The position numbers were made by a program, and so were the translations under genes. DNA of 64,000 bases from Pseudomonas sp. KUIN-1 (GTDB taxonomy: Bacteria > Pseudomonadota > Gammaproteobacteria > Pseudomonadales > Pseudomonadaceae), in the NCBI RefSeq assembly GCF_009176725.1, contig NZ_AP020337.1, forward strand, positions 2,914,001-2,978,000, given 5' to 3'. Under the pieces are notes generated by a model, which was not told where the DNA came from, did not search any database, and saw only the letters and a program-made list of their open reading frames with translations. Below, one piece after another: positions 52,468 through 60,612 of the stretch (its first letter is position 1; every line of letters begins with the position of its first letter).

Positions 52468-53517
52468 CGGGGTTCCTTTTTCCGTTTATAAAGAGACACG
52501 CCAAGGCGCAGCCTTGATTCAGCAGATGAATAAGTAAGTGTTTTGTATTCTTTGAGTCCTGTGGGCAAACAGGTTGTATGTAGATCGTCATACAAAGTTT
52601 ATAAGGGTTCAGCAATAGGTTGAAAGTTAAATAGGAGCGGTGTCCAGGAGCGTACAACAATAAAAAGTCAAGCGCGCTACGAAAAGCGAGAACGCTAACC
52701 CTACACACTGCACTGTTTAACAGTGGCGACTTTTATCGATTTTTATTGAGTTTGGCATTTCCTGCACGCCTCCGGGAAATGCGAATCACTCTGGATAACT
52801 AGCGGACTGGCTGATGACAGTCGCCCTGGAGGGCGCCGCCCTACAGCCTGAAGTGGCGGTGTAAAAGCAGGCAGTAACGTTGGCATGACGATCAACTCCT
52901 ATCCCTATCCATGTTGTCGGCGTATGCGCACGGGGCGTGGCGATACGGGTCGTGCAGCACCGTTTTTTATATTAAGGTGATCATATAGGTCACAAAAAGC
53001 TTGAATTAAGCTACGCTGACCGTTATGACCGAATACTAACCATATAGTTCATGTTTCACGCCTGAATTGCAATGAAAAAAGATTAATCGAAAAGAGAGGT
53101 ATCTCACACTACTGCTTCTATAGGGCTGCGTGTCATTCCGCGTCGCATTACTGGATGTGCTGCGCATCGGGAAGAAGCGCGTGAGTGCCCCGGCGCGTCG
53201 CGACCTACTATTTATTGGGCTGGATAGCAAGTGAATAAGCCCTTGCGTTAGTGCATAGGAAATGCGAGCAATAACACCCTTCATCAGGACGCGCTTGTTT
53301 TCTATTTTATTTTATGTTGGTTTCTCTACAAGCCATTGTTTAATTCTGTTTGCCGCAGAACAGTAGATTCAGTCTGTTTAGCCGATGGATGGCCCGTTGG
53401 CTGACAGTGCGGCCGGGTAGCGTCGTCTCGGAGCTGCCTGGGCCGACCGCCTGGTGCAGATTGACTTCAGCCGCCAGTCGATCGAACGGCTAACAACGCT
53501 CTGCGGTGGAGGCTGGC
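52468..53517. other. 1.05-kb gene-free region between salA and syrG
   Basis: I find no convincing protein gene; an 82-codon frame on the minus strand (53036-53284) has no recognisable features. The region is richer in A/T than its surroundings. It must contain the salA promoter. Around 52940-52971 a G/C-rich hairpin (ACGGGGC with GCACCGT, one mismatch) is followed by TTTTTT. That would suit the end of a small RNA or of a decayed gene reading rightwards. Confidence 0.45.
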
Positions 53518-54324
53518 TCACGCTATTTGAGATACGCCTGTCATCCACTTGACCAAACCGTGTCGCCCCTTCACGCCAAGTTTCGCTCCGGCGCGCTTGA
53601 GGTAGGTCTCGATAGAGCTGTTCTTGACGTGCAGCTTGTCAGCCAGCTCTGGAACCGTCGCACCCGCCAAAATGCCAAGGCAGATTTCTTTTTCACGCAA
53701 TGACAACCGGACCTCCGACTGGCTCAGCTTTTCGTTGAATTCACGGTGAAGCTGCTGGCCGCCCTGTGTAATGGCTTCGTTGTCAGCGTGCGCATTGCAC
53801 AAGGTACGGGTCGTCTGGGCATGTCGCTCCAGCAGGGGCAGCAATGCCTCTGAAAAATTTTTCAAGAACGATAATTCGTGAAGTGAAAAGTCACGTTGGT
53901 GCTGATCGCGGTGCAAGGAAATGACATAGCGCCTGTTCGACTTGCGCGACACGAGATTGCAGTGATACGTACCCGACGAACCAGAGCTGGCCTGTCCAAC
54001 GCTGCAGAGTGGTTTCAGATGAACGAGCAGAAAGTCGTCCACATTGAGCATTCGAGCGAGCAGCATCTCCTGGTTCTGCGACACAGTCAGGCTCATCGGT
54101 TTGTGATCGGCGTTCTCTTGCCCCAGAGGCTGGATGCTGATAACGCTTCCTTCATTCTCGTCGATCGTCCATTCGCTCAGGTCAAGGAAATCGATGGGGA
54201 CGGTGGCCGCGATGATTTGATACATGTTCGCAGCGAATCCTGCATCACCCACACTTGCGATTAACTTCCCCAGTTCCAAAAAATACGCTGACTGATTTCC
54301 CGTCATTTGTAGATTGGCTTCCAT
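53518..54324 (-). CDS. syrG: SyrG, LuxR-type regulator of syringomycin/syringopeptin genes
   Basis: This 268-residue regulator has a LuxR helix-turn-helix at about 203-262 ([55 protein letters not shown]). It is clearly a paralogue of SyrF (same HTH, same KWMxG end) and more distant from SalA. In P. syringae pv. syringae, syrG lies between salA and the toxin genes and contributes to their activation. No autoinducer domain is visible. A degenerate syr-syp-like dyad lies 158-177 bases upstream of the start. Confidence 0.85.
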   Translation of the reverse strand: MEANLQMTGNQSAYFLELGKLIASVGDAGFAANMYQIIAATVPIDFLDLSEWTIDENEGSVISIQPLGQENADHKPMSLTVSQNQEMLLARMLNVDDFLLVHLKPLCSVGQASSGSSGTYHCNLVSRKSNRRYVISLHRDQHQRDFSLHELSFLKNFSEALLPLLERHAQTTRTLCNAHADNEAITQGGQQLHREFNEKLSQSEVRLSLREKEICLGILAGATVPELADKLHVKNSSIETYLKRAGAKLGVKGRHGLVKWMTGVSQIA

Positions 54325-54481
54325 TACACATTTGCCCCCATGGCGTTAGTCTCCAGCCGAACCAAAAGCAACCTCGCATACAGGGCAGCCCTCTTATTGC
54401 CTAGTAATGAGTATACTGTCTGATTGTAGGACAATATTACTAGCGCCTTAAAGAATTTACACATAGGGACCCTGCTCAGTC

Positions 54482-54501
54482 TGTAGGGGAAAAGGGGGAC
54501 A
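54482..54501. promoter_or_regulatory. Degenerate syr-syp-box-like dyad upstream of syrG
   Basis: Read in the direction of syrG the left half is TGTCCCC and the right half CCCTACA, separated by six bases. The consensus is TGTCccg-N6-cggGACA, so one half is near-perfect and the other poor. The distance of 158-177 bases to the ATG is close to that of the two better boxes. Confidence 0.4.
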
Positions 54502-54883
54502 AACGTCTCGCTACAGGCCGGTTCGCCAGCGCCCACTGTGTTCACCTAGTACTTGGCAAAAACCATAAGAGGACATTCAGTGCAACGTTTCAGAATAAAA
54601 GATCTTTTACGGCTGGCCGTTTCGAAACATCACCGGTGCAACTACTCAGGCACGACGTTTACAGCGACATACATGACGGGCCGGGTGTCTCGAAAATAAA
54701 GTTTTTCACGCCTGCGCTATTGCCTCTCGCGGCCGCTGTAGCGTGCTCAAAATATATTTCGCTTTTGCGTTTCAGACACAGCCGTCCGGCGGCACCGTCC
54801 ACAGTGCCCGCACAGGAATCGGTTCTCGTCCAGGCCGCCATCCGGAAAAGCCGGATAGAGCAATCGGCGACGCCCCGCGACAA

Positions 54884-54903
54884 TGTCCCGGAATGCGGGG
54901 ACA
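54884..54903. promoter_or_regulatory. syr-syp box upstream of pseE
   Basis: TGTCCCG-GAATGC-GGGGACA is an almost exact copy of the published syr-syp box (TGTCccg-N6-cggGACA), the 20-bp dyad required for SyrF-dependent activation. It lies 168-187 bases before the pseE start. Confidence 0.8.
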
Positions 54904-55070
54904 GACGCACACAGGCCCTGATGTTTCCATTAGTACATGGCTGCAGGATGAACGCCTGCCTCGCAGGACAGCTGTAGTATCGAAGTAGAGACTCTCATGT
55001 ACGCCCTTTATTTAAGTGTTGATCCGTTGATTCATCCGAGATCCGGGACGCCCATTGAGCGGGGAATACC

Positions 55071-56246
55071 GTGAGCATGGTCGGCTTTTTCCGGAAATTG
55101 AATGTCCGCAAAATCCTTTTGAGAATCGTCCTGATCGATCTGACGGTTTCGCTGGCAGGCTATGCCTTCTATAAGGGCGCCAGCGGAGAAGAAGAGACTG
55201 CCTTTCTATCAGCCGCAGCAGAAGTTACGGACATTGAGTACGCCGTATCCGCACAGGGTGTGCTTCAGGGGCGTAATCAAGTGGACGTTGGCGCCCAGGT
55301 TTCCGGGCAATTGCAGTCCCTGAAAGTCAAACCAGGTGACCAGGTCAAAAAAAACCAGCTGTTGGCAGAGATCGATCCACTGCCCGCCAGAAATGCTCTG
55401 CGCCAGGCGGTTGTCAAGATCGAACAACTCACGGCTGAGCGGGACGCGACACTGCACAGGTTGAAACTTGCCGAGTCGAATGATCGTAGATATCAGGAAT
55501 TGGGCGCTACGACGGCGGTTTCCAAAGCGGATCAGGACAAGGCCCGATTCGAGCTGGAGACCCAACGCGCCAACCTGGTGTCGCTCACCGCACAATTACA
55601 CACGGCCCGCGTGCAGGAAGAAGCCGCACGCATCAAACTCGACTACACACGAATCTTCGCACCAATGGATGGTCAGGTCCTCGCCATCGTCACTCAGGAG
55701 GGCCAGACAGTCATTGCAGACCAGACGGCACCGGTCATTCTGAAGATGGCGCAACTCGACACCATGACCGTGAAGGCGCAGGTTTCCGAAGCCGACGTGC
55801 TCAAGATCAAACCCGGTCTTGCGATTTACTTCACTATCCCGGGCGATCCTGACACACGCTATAACGCCACCCTCAAGGCGATCGAGCCGGGTCCTGTGGA
55901 CGCTGCAAGCCAGACCGGAGCAACAGCCGAAAGCGGCAAAGCCGTCTTCTACAACGCTCTTTTCGATGTCCTCAACCTTGAAAACCGCTTCTACATCAAC
56001 ATGACCGCTAACGTGCGAATTGTGCTGGAGGCGAAGGAGGGCGTATTAACGATCCCTGTCGCCGCACTGGGTGATCGGCGGGACGACGGCACCTACAGTG
56101 TAAGGGTGCTGGGTGAAGGTAACGAGGTCAGAACAGCCTACGTAGGGCCGGGTATCAATAACCAGGTCAGGGTCGAAATACGTTCGGGGCTTAAAGCCGG
56201 CGACAGAGTGGTCATCGGAGAGCGGGGCGGTGTGGAAGGTGTTTAA
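55071..56246 (+). CDS. pseE: MacA/PseE-like periplasmic adaptor without its ABC partner
   Basis: This 391-residue membrane-fusion protein has one N-terminal membrane anchor (about 12-34) and a biotinyl-lipoyl half-motif (VDVGAQVSGQLQSLKVKPGDQVKKNQLLAEIDP, about 65-100). A helical hairpin spans about 105-185, the second lipoyl half is RIFAPMDGQVLAIVTQEG, and a beta-barrel region (DVLKIKPGLAIYFTIPGDP) follows. This is the MacA pattern, and MacA-type adaptors work with a MacB-type ABC transporter plus a TolC-like channel. In strain B301D the pair PseE-PseF occupies this border of the syr-syp region. Here no MacB/PseF follows. I use the GTG at 55071 (GGGGAA just upstream); an ATG lies two codons later. 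A syr-syp box precedes it. Confidence 0.78.
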   Translation: MSMVGFFRKLNVRKILLRIVLIDLTVSLAGYAFYKGASGEEETAFLSAAAEVTDIEYAVSAQGVLQGRNQVDVGAQVSGQLQSLKVKPGDQVKKNQLLAEIDPLPARNALRQAVVKIEQLTAERDATLHRLKLAESNDRRYQELGATTAVSKADQDKARFELETQRANLVSLTAQLHTARVQEEAARIKLDYTRIFAPMDGQVLAIVTQEGQTVIADQTAPVILKMAQLDTMTVKAQVSEADVLKIKPGLAIYFTIPGDPDTRYNATLKAIEPGPVDAASQTGATAESGKAVFYNALFDVLNLENRFYINMTANVRIVLEAKEGVLTIPVAALGDRRDDGTYSVRVLGEGNEVRTAYVGPGINNQVRVEIRSGLKAGDRVVIGERGGVEGV

Positions 56247-56491
56247 GGGTAGGACGAGGATGTATTGGCAATAAGCGATCAAGGACAGTTTTCAGCCGAC
56301 GTCAAATCGATAACGCACACCTTGCAAGCGTCTGATCAATAAAATGGGCGTACGTTTAGAAATAAGGTCATAGCGGATTAACAATCGGTGCCCGCTTCAG
56401 GGAATTCCTGAAGGTGTAAGCGCTGGCCCATGCGCCTGTCGTTTTAATGTTTGAACCTGGTGAATTGGAAAACTATTTTGGAGTACAGGGC

Positions 56492-57097
56492 ATGACCATG
56501 TATTACGTTGCAATTGCAATGCTCACCGTGCTGCTGGTGCCGGGGCCGACCAATTCGCTGCTGCTGCAGTCCGGGATCAGTCGTGGCCTGAGTACGTATT
56601 CGCTGAAGCTGGTCGCTGCCGAATGGGCGGCTTATGTGATTCAGATTAGCGCGTGGGGCTTATCCATTGATGCTCTGATCGAACACTATGGTTGGGTGGT
56701 GGTGACGACCAAGGTTCTGGCCGTGATGTTCCTGTTCTACATTTCCCTGAAACTGTGGTTTTCGATTCACCAGGACCCCGACGGAAAGCCCTCTCCGATT
56801 TCGGTCTCCGCGTTGTTTTTGGCAACACTCAACAATCCGAAAGGGCTGTTTTTCGCCACACTCATAGCCCCCGCAGGGACGTTTTTGCACGTGGAAAGCT
56901 ACCTTTCATTCATGACAGTTTTTTCCCTCGTGGTTCTTCCTGTCGGTATGACATGGGTTGCGCTGGGTGCCATTTTTGGTCGAAAACTACCGTCGATAAT
57001 AGCGGGCAATCGAGTCAATCGATTGGTTTCACTGATCATCGGACTGTTCGCGATTATTGCTTTGTATAATGTCGCTGCAACAACGATTTTCACCTGA
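56492..57097 (+). CDS. LysE/RhtB-family amino-acid exporter
   Basis: This 201-residue membrane protein has about six hydrophobic segments and the family signature LLVPGPTNSLLLQSGISRGL near its N-terminus. Relatives export amino acids or their derivatives. The ATG at 56492 follows GGAG at 8 bases; an in-frame ATG at 56447 lacks a ribosome binding site. It lies 245 bases after pseE, exactly where a macB-type gene would be expected, and just before an insertion-sequence remnant. Its base composition is less G/C-rich than the synthetase genes, which would fit separate acquisition. Confidence 0.82.
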   Translation: MTMYYVAIAMLTVLLVPGPTNSLLLQSGISRGLSTYSLKLVAAEWAAYVIQISAWGLSIDALIEHYGWVVVTTKVLAVMFLFYISLKLWFSIHQDPDGKPSPISVSALFLATLNNPKGLFFATLIAPAGTFLHVESYLSFMTVFSLVVLPVGMTWVALGAIFGRKLPSIIAGNRVNRLVSLIIGLFAIIALYNVAATTIFT

Positions 57098-57193
57098 GCA
57101 GCCCCCCGTTAGTGCTCCGTCACTGCGCCGCCTTTTAAATATGTATCTAACGTTGATTGTGCTTATGTGGTTAGTCACTGTTGGAGTCGTCAC

Positions 57194-57880
57194 GTGAGCT
57201 ATCGAGACATAGTGCTCAGTGACGAGGAACAAGTCGAGTTGAGTCAACGATTGAAGTCAGCGACGATCAGCCCTCGCGAAGGCCGCCGGGCGCAGGTGAT
57301 TTTGCTCGCTGCACAAGGCTGTTCTCGTACCGAGATTGCCAGGTTGACCGGGCTATCGGTTGTTTCAGTCACCCGCTGGTGCAAGCGTTTTCGAGAGCTA
57401 CGCCTGTCAGGCCTGGTGGATCTTCCTGGACGAGGCCGCAAGGCATCCCTGCCAGCCGAAGCCTTGAAACAAACCCTTGATGAAGTCACCCAGCCGCGTA
57501 TCGGCCACGCCCGATGGAGCTGTAGAAGCATGGCGAAACTGGTCGGCATATCGCCAGCCAGCGTCCAGCGCATATGGGCCGCCAACGACATAAAGCCGCA
57601 CCTGACGCACACGCCAAAACTATCCAGCGATTCGGGTATTGAAGAGGAATCCGGGGAGGTTGGTGGAGGTATATCCGGAACGCCCGAATAAGGCGTTGGC
57701 GTTTTGTTGTAATGAGCAACGCCAGTCCCGGGCTTTGGAGTACCCCGGCCCGGGCTCTTGAGGTTTTACCTGTCCGATCAAGTACCGCATGGCAAACTGA
57801 ATTACCTGCAGGGCCCTTGATCAGATCCATTGAGGGCCGGTATCAGCCATGGCTGAAATGCCTGAACTGAATACCGGCGC
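57194..57880 (+). pseudogene. Decayed IS630-family transposase
   Basis: The first 160 codons read as the DNA-binding half of an IS630-type transposase (VSYRDIVLSDEEQVELSQRLKSA ... TGLSVVSVTRWCKRF, then ARWSCRSMAKLVGISPASVQRIW). After a frameshift near 57660 the next part continues as VEVYPERPNKALAFCCNEQRQSRALEY, the start of the catalytic DDE region with the first Asp changed to Asn. A stop follows, then a further shifted piece, LIRSIEGRYQPWLKCLN (about 57805-57860). The remainder of the catalytic domain is missing. No terminal inverted repeats were recognised. Confidence 0.85.
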
Positions 57881-57901
57881 GCAAGTGCTTGCTGATGCGA
57901 C

Positions 57902-57923
57902 GCAACCCGCCAGGCCGGGTTGC
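57902..57923. terminator. Hairpin at the end of the syrF-pseA-DUF2158 operon
   Basis: GCAACCCG and CGGGTTGC form a perfect 8-bp stem with a CCAGGC loop, two bases beyond the stop of the small leftward gene. There is no T-tract on the minus strand, so termination strength is unclear. Confidence 0.5.
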
Positions 57924-57925
57924 TC

Positions 57926-58132
57926 TCAACCATGATTGGGCATTGGCTCGCGGCGCGCAGGAATCAGATCCCGCTCCGAATAAAAGCCCTGCACCAGGCG
58001 ATTCTTTGACCGGTACTCACACAGCACGAGCAGAGTGTCCGGGAGCGGGGTAACCGCGGGTTCATGCTTGACCACCATGATTCTGCCGCCCGAGCGAAGG
58101 CGTACATGTGCTCCAGGTTCGAATATGCCCAT
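57926..58132 (-). CDS. Small DUF2158/YodC-like protein
   Basis: This 68-residue protein starts GAHVRLRSGGRIMVVKHE, the G-x-x-V-x-L-x-S-G-G-x-x-M-x-V pattern of DUF2158 (YodC-like) proteins. A short beta-rich body (LLVLCEYRSKNRLVQGFYSERDLIP) then corresponds to the C-x-W/Y ... F-x-x-x-x-L part of the family. Function unknown. Its ribosome binding site (AGGAAC) overlaps the pseA stop and its ATG lies 10 bases after pseA, so it belongs to the same transcript as syrF and pseA. Confidence 0.7.
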   Translation of the reverse strand: MGIFEPGAHVRLRSGGRIMVVKHEPAVTPLPDTLLVLCEYRSKNRLVQGFYSERDLIPARREPMPNHG

Positions 58133-58142
58133 CTTCAGTTCC

Positions 58143-59561
58143 TCACAAAGGTGTTGATGTACGCTCTGTCCAACCGCCGCCCAGCGCCTTGTAGAGATTG
58201 ACTTCGGCGGTCAGTTGCGACAGTCGGTCGGTGATCAGGGTTTGTTGAGCGCTGAATAAAGAGCGTTGGGCGTCGAGGAGTGTCAGGCTGCTGTCGACGC
58301 CAATGCGGTAACGTCGTTCGGCAAGGCGGTAATACTCCTGGTTGGCCTGTACAAGATCGCTCTGCGCCTTCAGCTGATGCTTGTAGGTCTGACGCGCTGC
58401 CAGACCATCGGCGACCTCCTGAAAGGCGGTCTGTATCGATTTTTCGTACTTAGAAACGCTTATATCCTTCTGGATTTTCGAATAATCCAGGCTCGCTCGC
58501 AGACTGCCGGCGTTGAAAATCGGGATATCGATCTGCGGTGAAAACACCCAGCCTCCCGAACCGCCTTTGAACAAGCCGGACAGTTCGGTGCTGGATGTAC
58601 CGGCGTTGGCCGTCAGGGTAATGCTCGGGAAGAATGCCGCTCGCGCAGCACCGATGCTGGCGTTGGCCGACTGCAACTGGTATTCGGCTTCAAGAATGTC
58701 CGGGCGTCGTTGCAGCAGATCAGAAGGCAGCCCCGCCGGCACTTCAGCGAGCCATTCGGAGGACAACGGACGGCTGGGCGCGCTGTCCGCAACCTCCGTG
58801 CCCACCAGTAAAGTCAGGTTATTGAGGTCCTGAGCGGCCTGGCGCTGGAACGTCGCCAGACTTGCCCGTGCGCTCTCCACCGATGTGCGCGACTGGGCCA
58901 GGTCCAGTGACGAAGAAGCGCCGACTTGCTGGCTGCGAGTGGTCAGCTTCAGGCTCTTTTCGTAGGACATCAGCGTGTCCTGAGTCAAGGCCAATAGCTC
59001 CTGGTCGGCACGCCAGGTCAGGTAGGCAGTGGCGACACTCGCCACCAGGCTTAGTAGGGTGCTGCGCCGGGCCTCTTCGCTGGACAAATAGGTGAGCGAG
59101 GCCTGATCGCTGAGACTGCGTATGCGTCCGAACAAATCCAGCTCGTAAGAGCTGATACCCAGCGTTGCCGAATAAGTACCGCTGGTCACCGGGCCGCCGG
59201 TCTGCGTGATACTGGCGGGCTGGCGTTGCCGGGTACCGCTGCCTGTGGCGCTGATCGCGGGAAACAGATCGGCGCGCTGAATGCGGTATTGCGCTTGATA
59301 GGCCTCGACGTTGAGCGCTGCAACGCGCAAGTCACGATTGTTGAGCAGGGCGCTTTCGATAAGCTGTTGCAGCGTCGGGTCGCGGAACAGGTCACGCCAG
59401 CCCATGTCCGCCGCCAGCGGACCAGAGAGTGCTGGCGCATAGGCTGAGGATTGTGGGTAGTGCGCGGCAACCGGTGCCGCCGGGCGCTGATAGTCCGGAA
59501 TCAACGAGCAGCCGCTCAAGGACAGTGCCGTAAACAGCCAGGGGCCAATTGATCTGTTCAT
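58143..59561 (-). CDS. pseA: OprM/TolC-type outer-membrane efflux lipoprotein PseA
   Basis: This 472-residue outer-membrane channel of the NodT/OprM family has the lipobox LSGC near residue 17-18 ([25 protein letters not shown]). Two repeated helical segments follow (about 55-250 and 265-460; second copy with [33 protein letters not shown]). In P. syringae pv. syringae, PseA is the outer-membrane part of the PseABC efflux system, with pseB and pseC beyond the toxin genes. The start at 59561 overlaps the syrF stop (ATGA); a start six codons earlier at 59579 is possible but less typical. It could also serve the orphan PseE. Confidence 0.85.
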   Translation of the reverse strand: MNRSIGPWLFTALSLSGCSLIPDYQRPAAPVAAHYPQSSAYAPALSGPLAADMGWRDLFRDPTLQQLIESALLNNRDLRVAALNVEAYQAQYRIQRADLFPAISATGSGTRQRQPASITQTGGPVTSGTYSATLGISSYELDLFGRIRSLSDQASLTYLSSEEARRSTLLSLVASVATAYLTWRADQELLALTQDTLMSYEKSLKLTTRSQQVGASSSLDLAQSRTSVESARASLATFQRQAAQDLNNLTLLVGTEVADSAPSRPLSSEWLAEVPAGLPSDLLQRRPDILEAEYQLQSANASIGAARAAFFPSITLTANAGTSSTELSGLFKGGSGGWVFSPQIDIPIFNAGSLRASLDYSKIQKDISVSKYEKSIQTAFQEVADGLAARQTYKHQLKAQSDLVQANQEYYRLAERRYRIGVDSSLTLLDAQRSLFSAQQTLITDRLSQLTAEVNLYKALGGGWTERTSTPL

Positions 59562-60388
59562 TCTGCGCCTATCATCCATTTGGCCAGTCCATGTCGACCG
59601 CTGATGCCCAGCTTGGCGGCGGAACGTTTCAGGTAGGTTTCGATGGAACTGCTCTTGACGCAGAGTTTTTCGGCGATCTCAGGGACTGTGCCGCCCGCGA
59701 GGAATTCCAGACAGGCCTCCTTCTCGCGTGCCGATAGCGAGACGTCGCAGGCAAGCAAGCGTTCGTTGAACTCGCGTTGCAGGTACTTGTACTCAATGGG
59801 AACCGAGCCGTGAGACAGCATGCCACCAGCGTTTTTCATACCGGATTGGCGATGTACGCGGGCATGCCGTTCCGACAAAGGCAACAGGGCCTCCGAGAGG
59901 TATTTCAAAAAAGACAGCTCTTGCAACGAGTAATCTTTGTCAGCTTGCGGACGGTGCAGTGAGATCACACAACAGCGATTGGCCTTGCGCGAAATCATGC
60001 TGCACTGGTGGGAGGTTCCGAGACAGTCATTGCCTTGCTGGTTTTTCATCCGGGCGTTCAGGTGAATCAGCAGGTCGTCCTCTACCTCCAGCACGCGCTT
60101 GACCAGTGGATGGTCGCTGCGGTGTCTGGCACGGGTCGGACACACCGTTTGCATCTGCGGATTCAACTCAGCGCCCGCGTAGCCCAGCAGCTGTACATCG
60201 GTCACCGTCGCCTGACTGTCATCAACGGTCCACTCGCTCAGTTCCACACGGCTTACAGCCAGCGATGTATTGATTAACTGGTACATGTTGCTCAGAAACA
60301 TGTCATCTCCGACGCTAGACACCAGCTTCCCGAGTTCCAGATAAATGTGCGTTTTCACTTCATCTTTGGCATTCACTTGTCGGTTCAT
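59558..60388 (-). CDS. syrF: SyrF, LuxR-type activator binding syr-syp boxes
   Basis: This 276-residue regulator has a C-terminal LuxR helix-turn-helix (about 212-272, [55 protein letters not shown]). It lies directly 3' of syrE and is co-transcribed with pseA, as known for syrF. In P. syringae pv. syringae, SyrF responds to plant signals and activates toxin promoters carrying the syr-syp box. AGGAA lies 7 bases before the ATG. No autoinducer-binding domain is seen. Confidence 0.88.
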   Translation of the reverse strand: MNRQVNAKDEVKTHIYLELGKLVSSVGDDMFLSNMYQLINTSLAVSRVELSEWTVDDSQATVTDVQLLGYAGAELNPQMQTVCPTRARHRSDHPLVKRVLEVEDDLLIHLNARMKNQQGNDCLGTSHQCSMISRKANRCCVISLHRPQADKDYSLQELSFLKYLSEALLPLSERHARVHRQSGMKNAGGMLSHGSVPIEYKYLQREFNERLLACDVSLSAREKEACLEFLAGGTVPEIAEKLCVKSSSIETYLKRSAAKLGISGRHGLAKWMIGAE

Positions 60389-60554
60389 ATGTCCATTCCT
60401 GAAGATCAGAAGTTGCGTGCAATTCTGTCGACCAGACTGTGAATTCCGCCCTCAGGACGCTCAAATCCTTCGCGCCTTAACATCACTAGAATCCGGCATC
60501 ACGCATGAAAGTCTTCACAAAAAACGATTCAGCTCTAGGTTCCAATTAAGCTGA

Positions 60555-60602
60555 GTTGCGCAGGAAAAGTCTGTCACTGGATACCGGGACATCCTGCGCA
60601 AC
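60555..60602. repeat. 11-bp inverted repeat enclosing a syr-syp box
   Basis: GTTGCGCAGGA (60555-60565) and TCCTGCGCAAC (60592-60602) are perfect complementary arms around 26 bases. The repeat lies 10 bases after the syrE stop and about 170-215 bases before the syrF start. It could act as the syrE terminator hairpin, as a second protein-binding dyad around the box, or both. Confidence 0.65.
60572..60591. promoter_or_regulatory. syr-syp box upstream of syrF
   Basis: Read towards syrF it is TGTCCCG-GTATCC-AGTGACA. The left half is perfect against TGTCccg-N6-cggGACA and the right half keeps GACA. It lies 184-203 bases upstream of the syrF start and inside a larger inverted repeat. Confidence 0.7.
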
Positions 60603-60612
60603 CTGGCGGTTA

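Larger units (their letters stand above)
54325..55070. other. Divergent regulatory region between syrG and pseE
   Basis: There are 746 bases between divergent genes. They contain a full syr-syp box in front of pseE (54884-54903) and a degenerate one in front of syrG (54482-54501). Short overlapping frames on both strands (for example 54636-54977) have no family features and span the box, so I do not call them genes. Confidence 0.6.

Noticed and set aside
52641-52660. Half syr-syp-like site upstream of salA (TGTCCAG...)
   Set aside because: Only one half resembles the consensus and the other half (ACAACAA) does not; salA acts above syrF, so a box is not expected.
52740-52880. RsmX/RsmY-like small RNA suggested by several GGA triplets
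   Set aside because: The GGA triplets are not in repeated hairpin loops and the overall pattern does not resemble known Rsm RNAs.
53036-53284. 82-codon minus-strand frame between salA and syrG
   Set aside because: Composition without coding character and no recognisable motif.
54417-54433. TGTC-N9-GACA dyad upstream of syrG
   Set aside because: The spacer is 9 bases instead of the 12 between TGTC and GACA in the syr-syp box, and the inner bases do not match.
54636-54977. 113-codon plus-strand frame between syrG and pseE
   Set aside because: No family features, overlaps the syr-syp box and competing frames on both strands.
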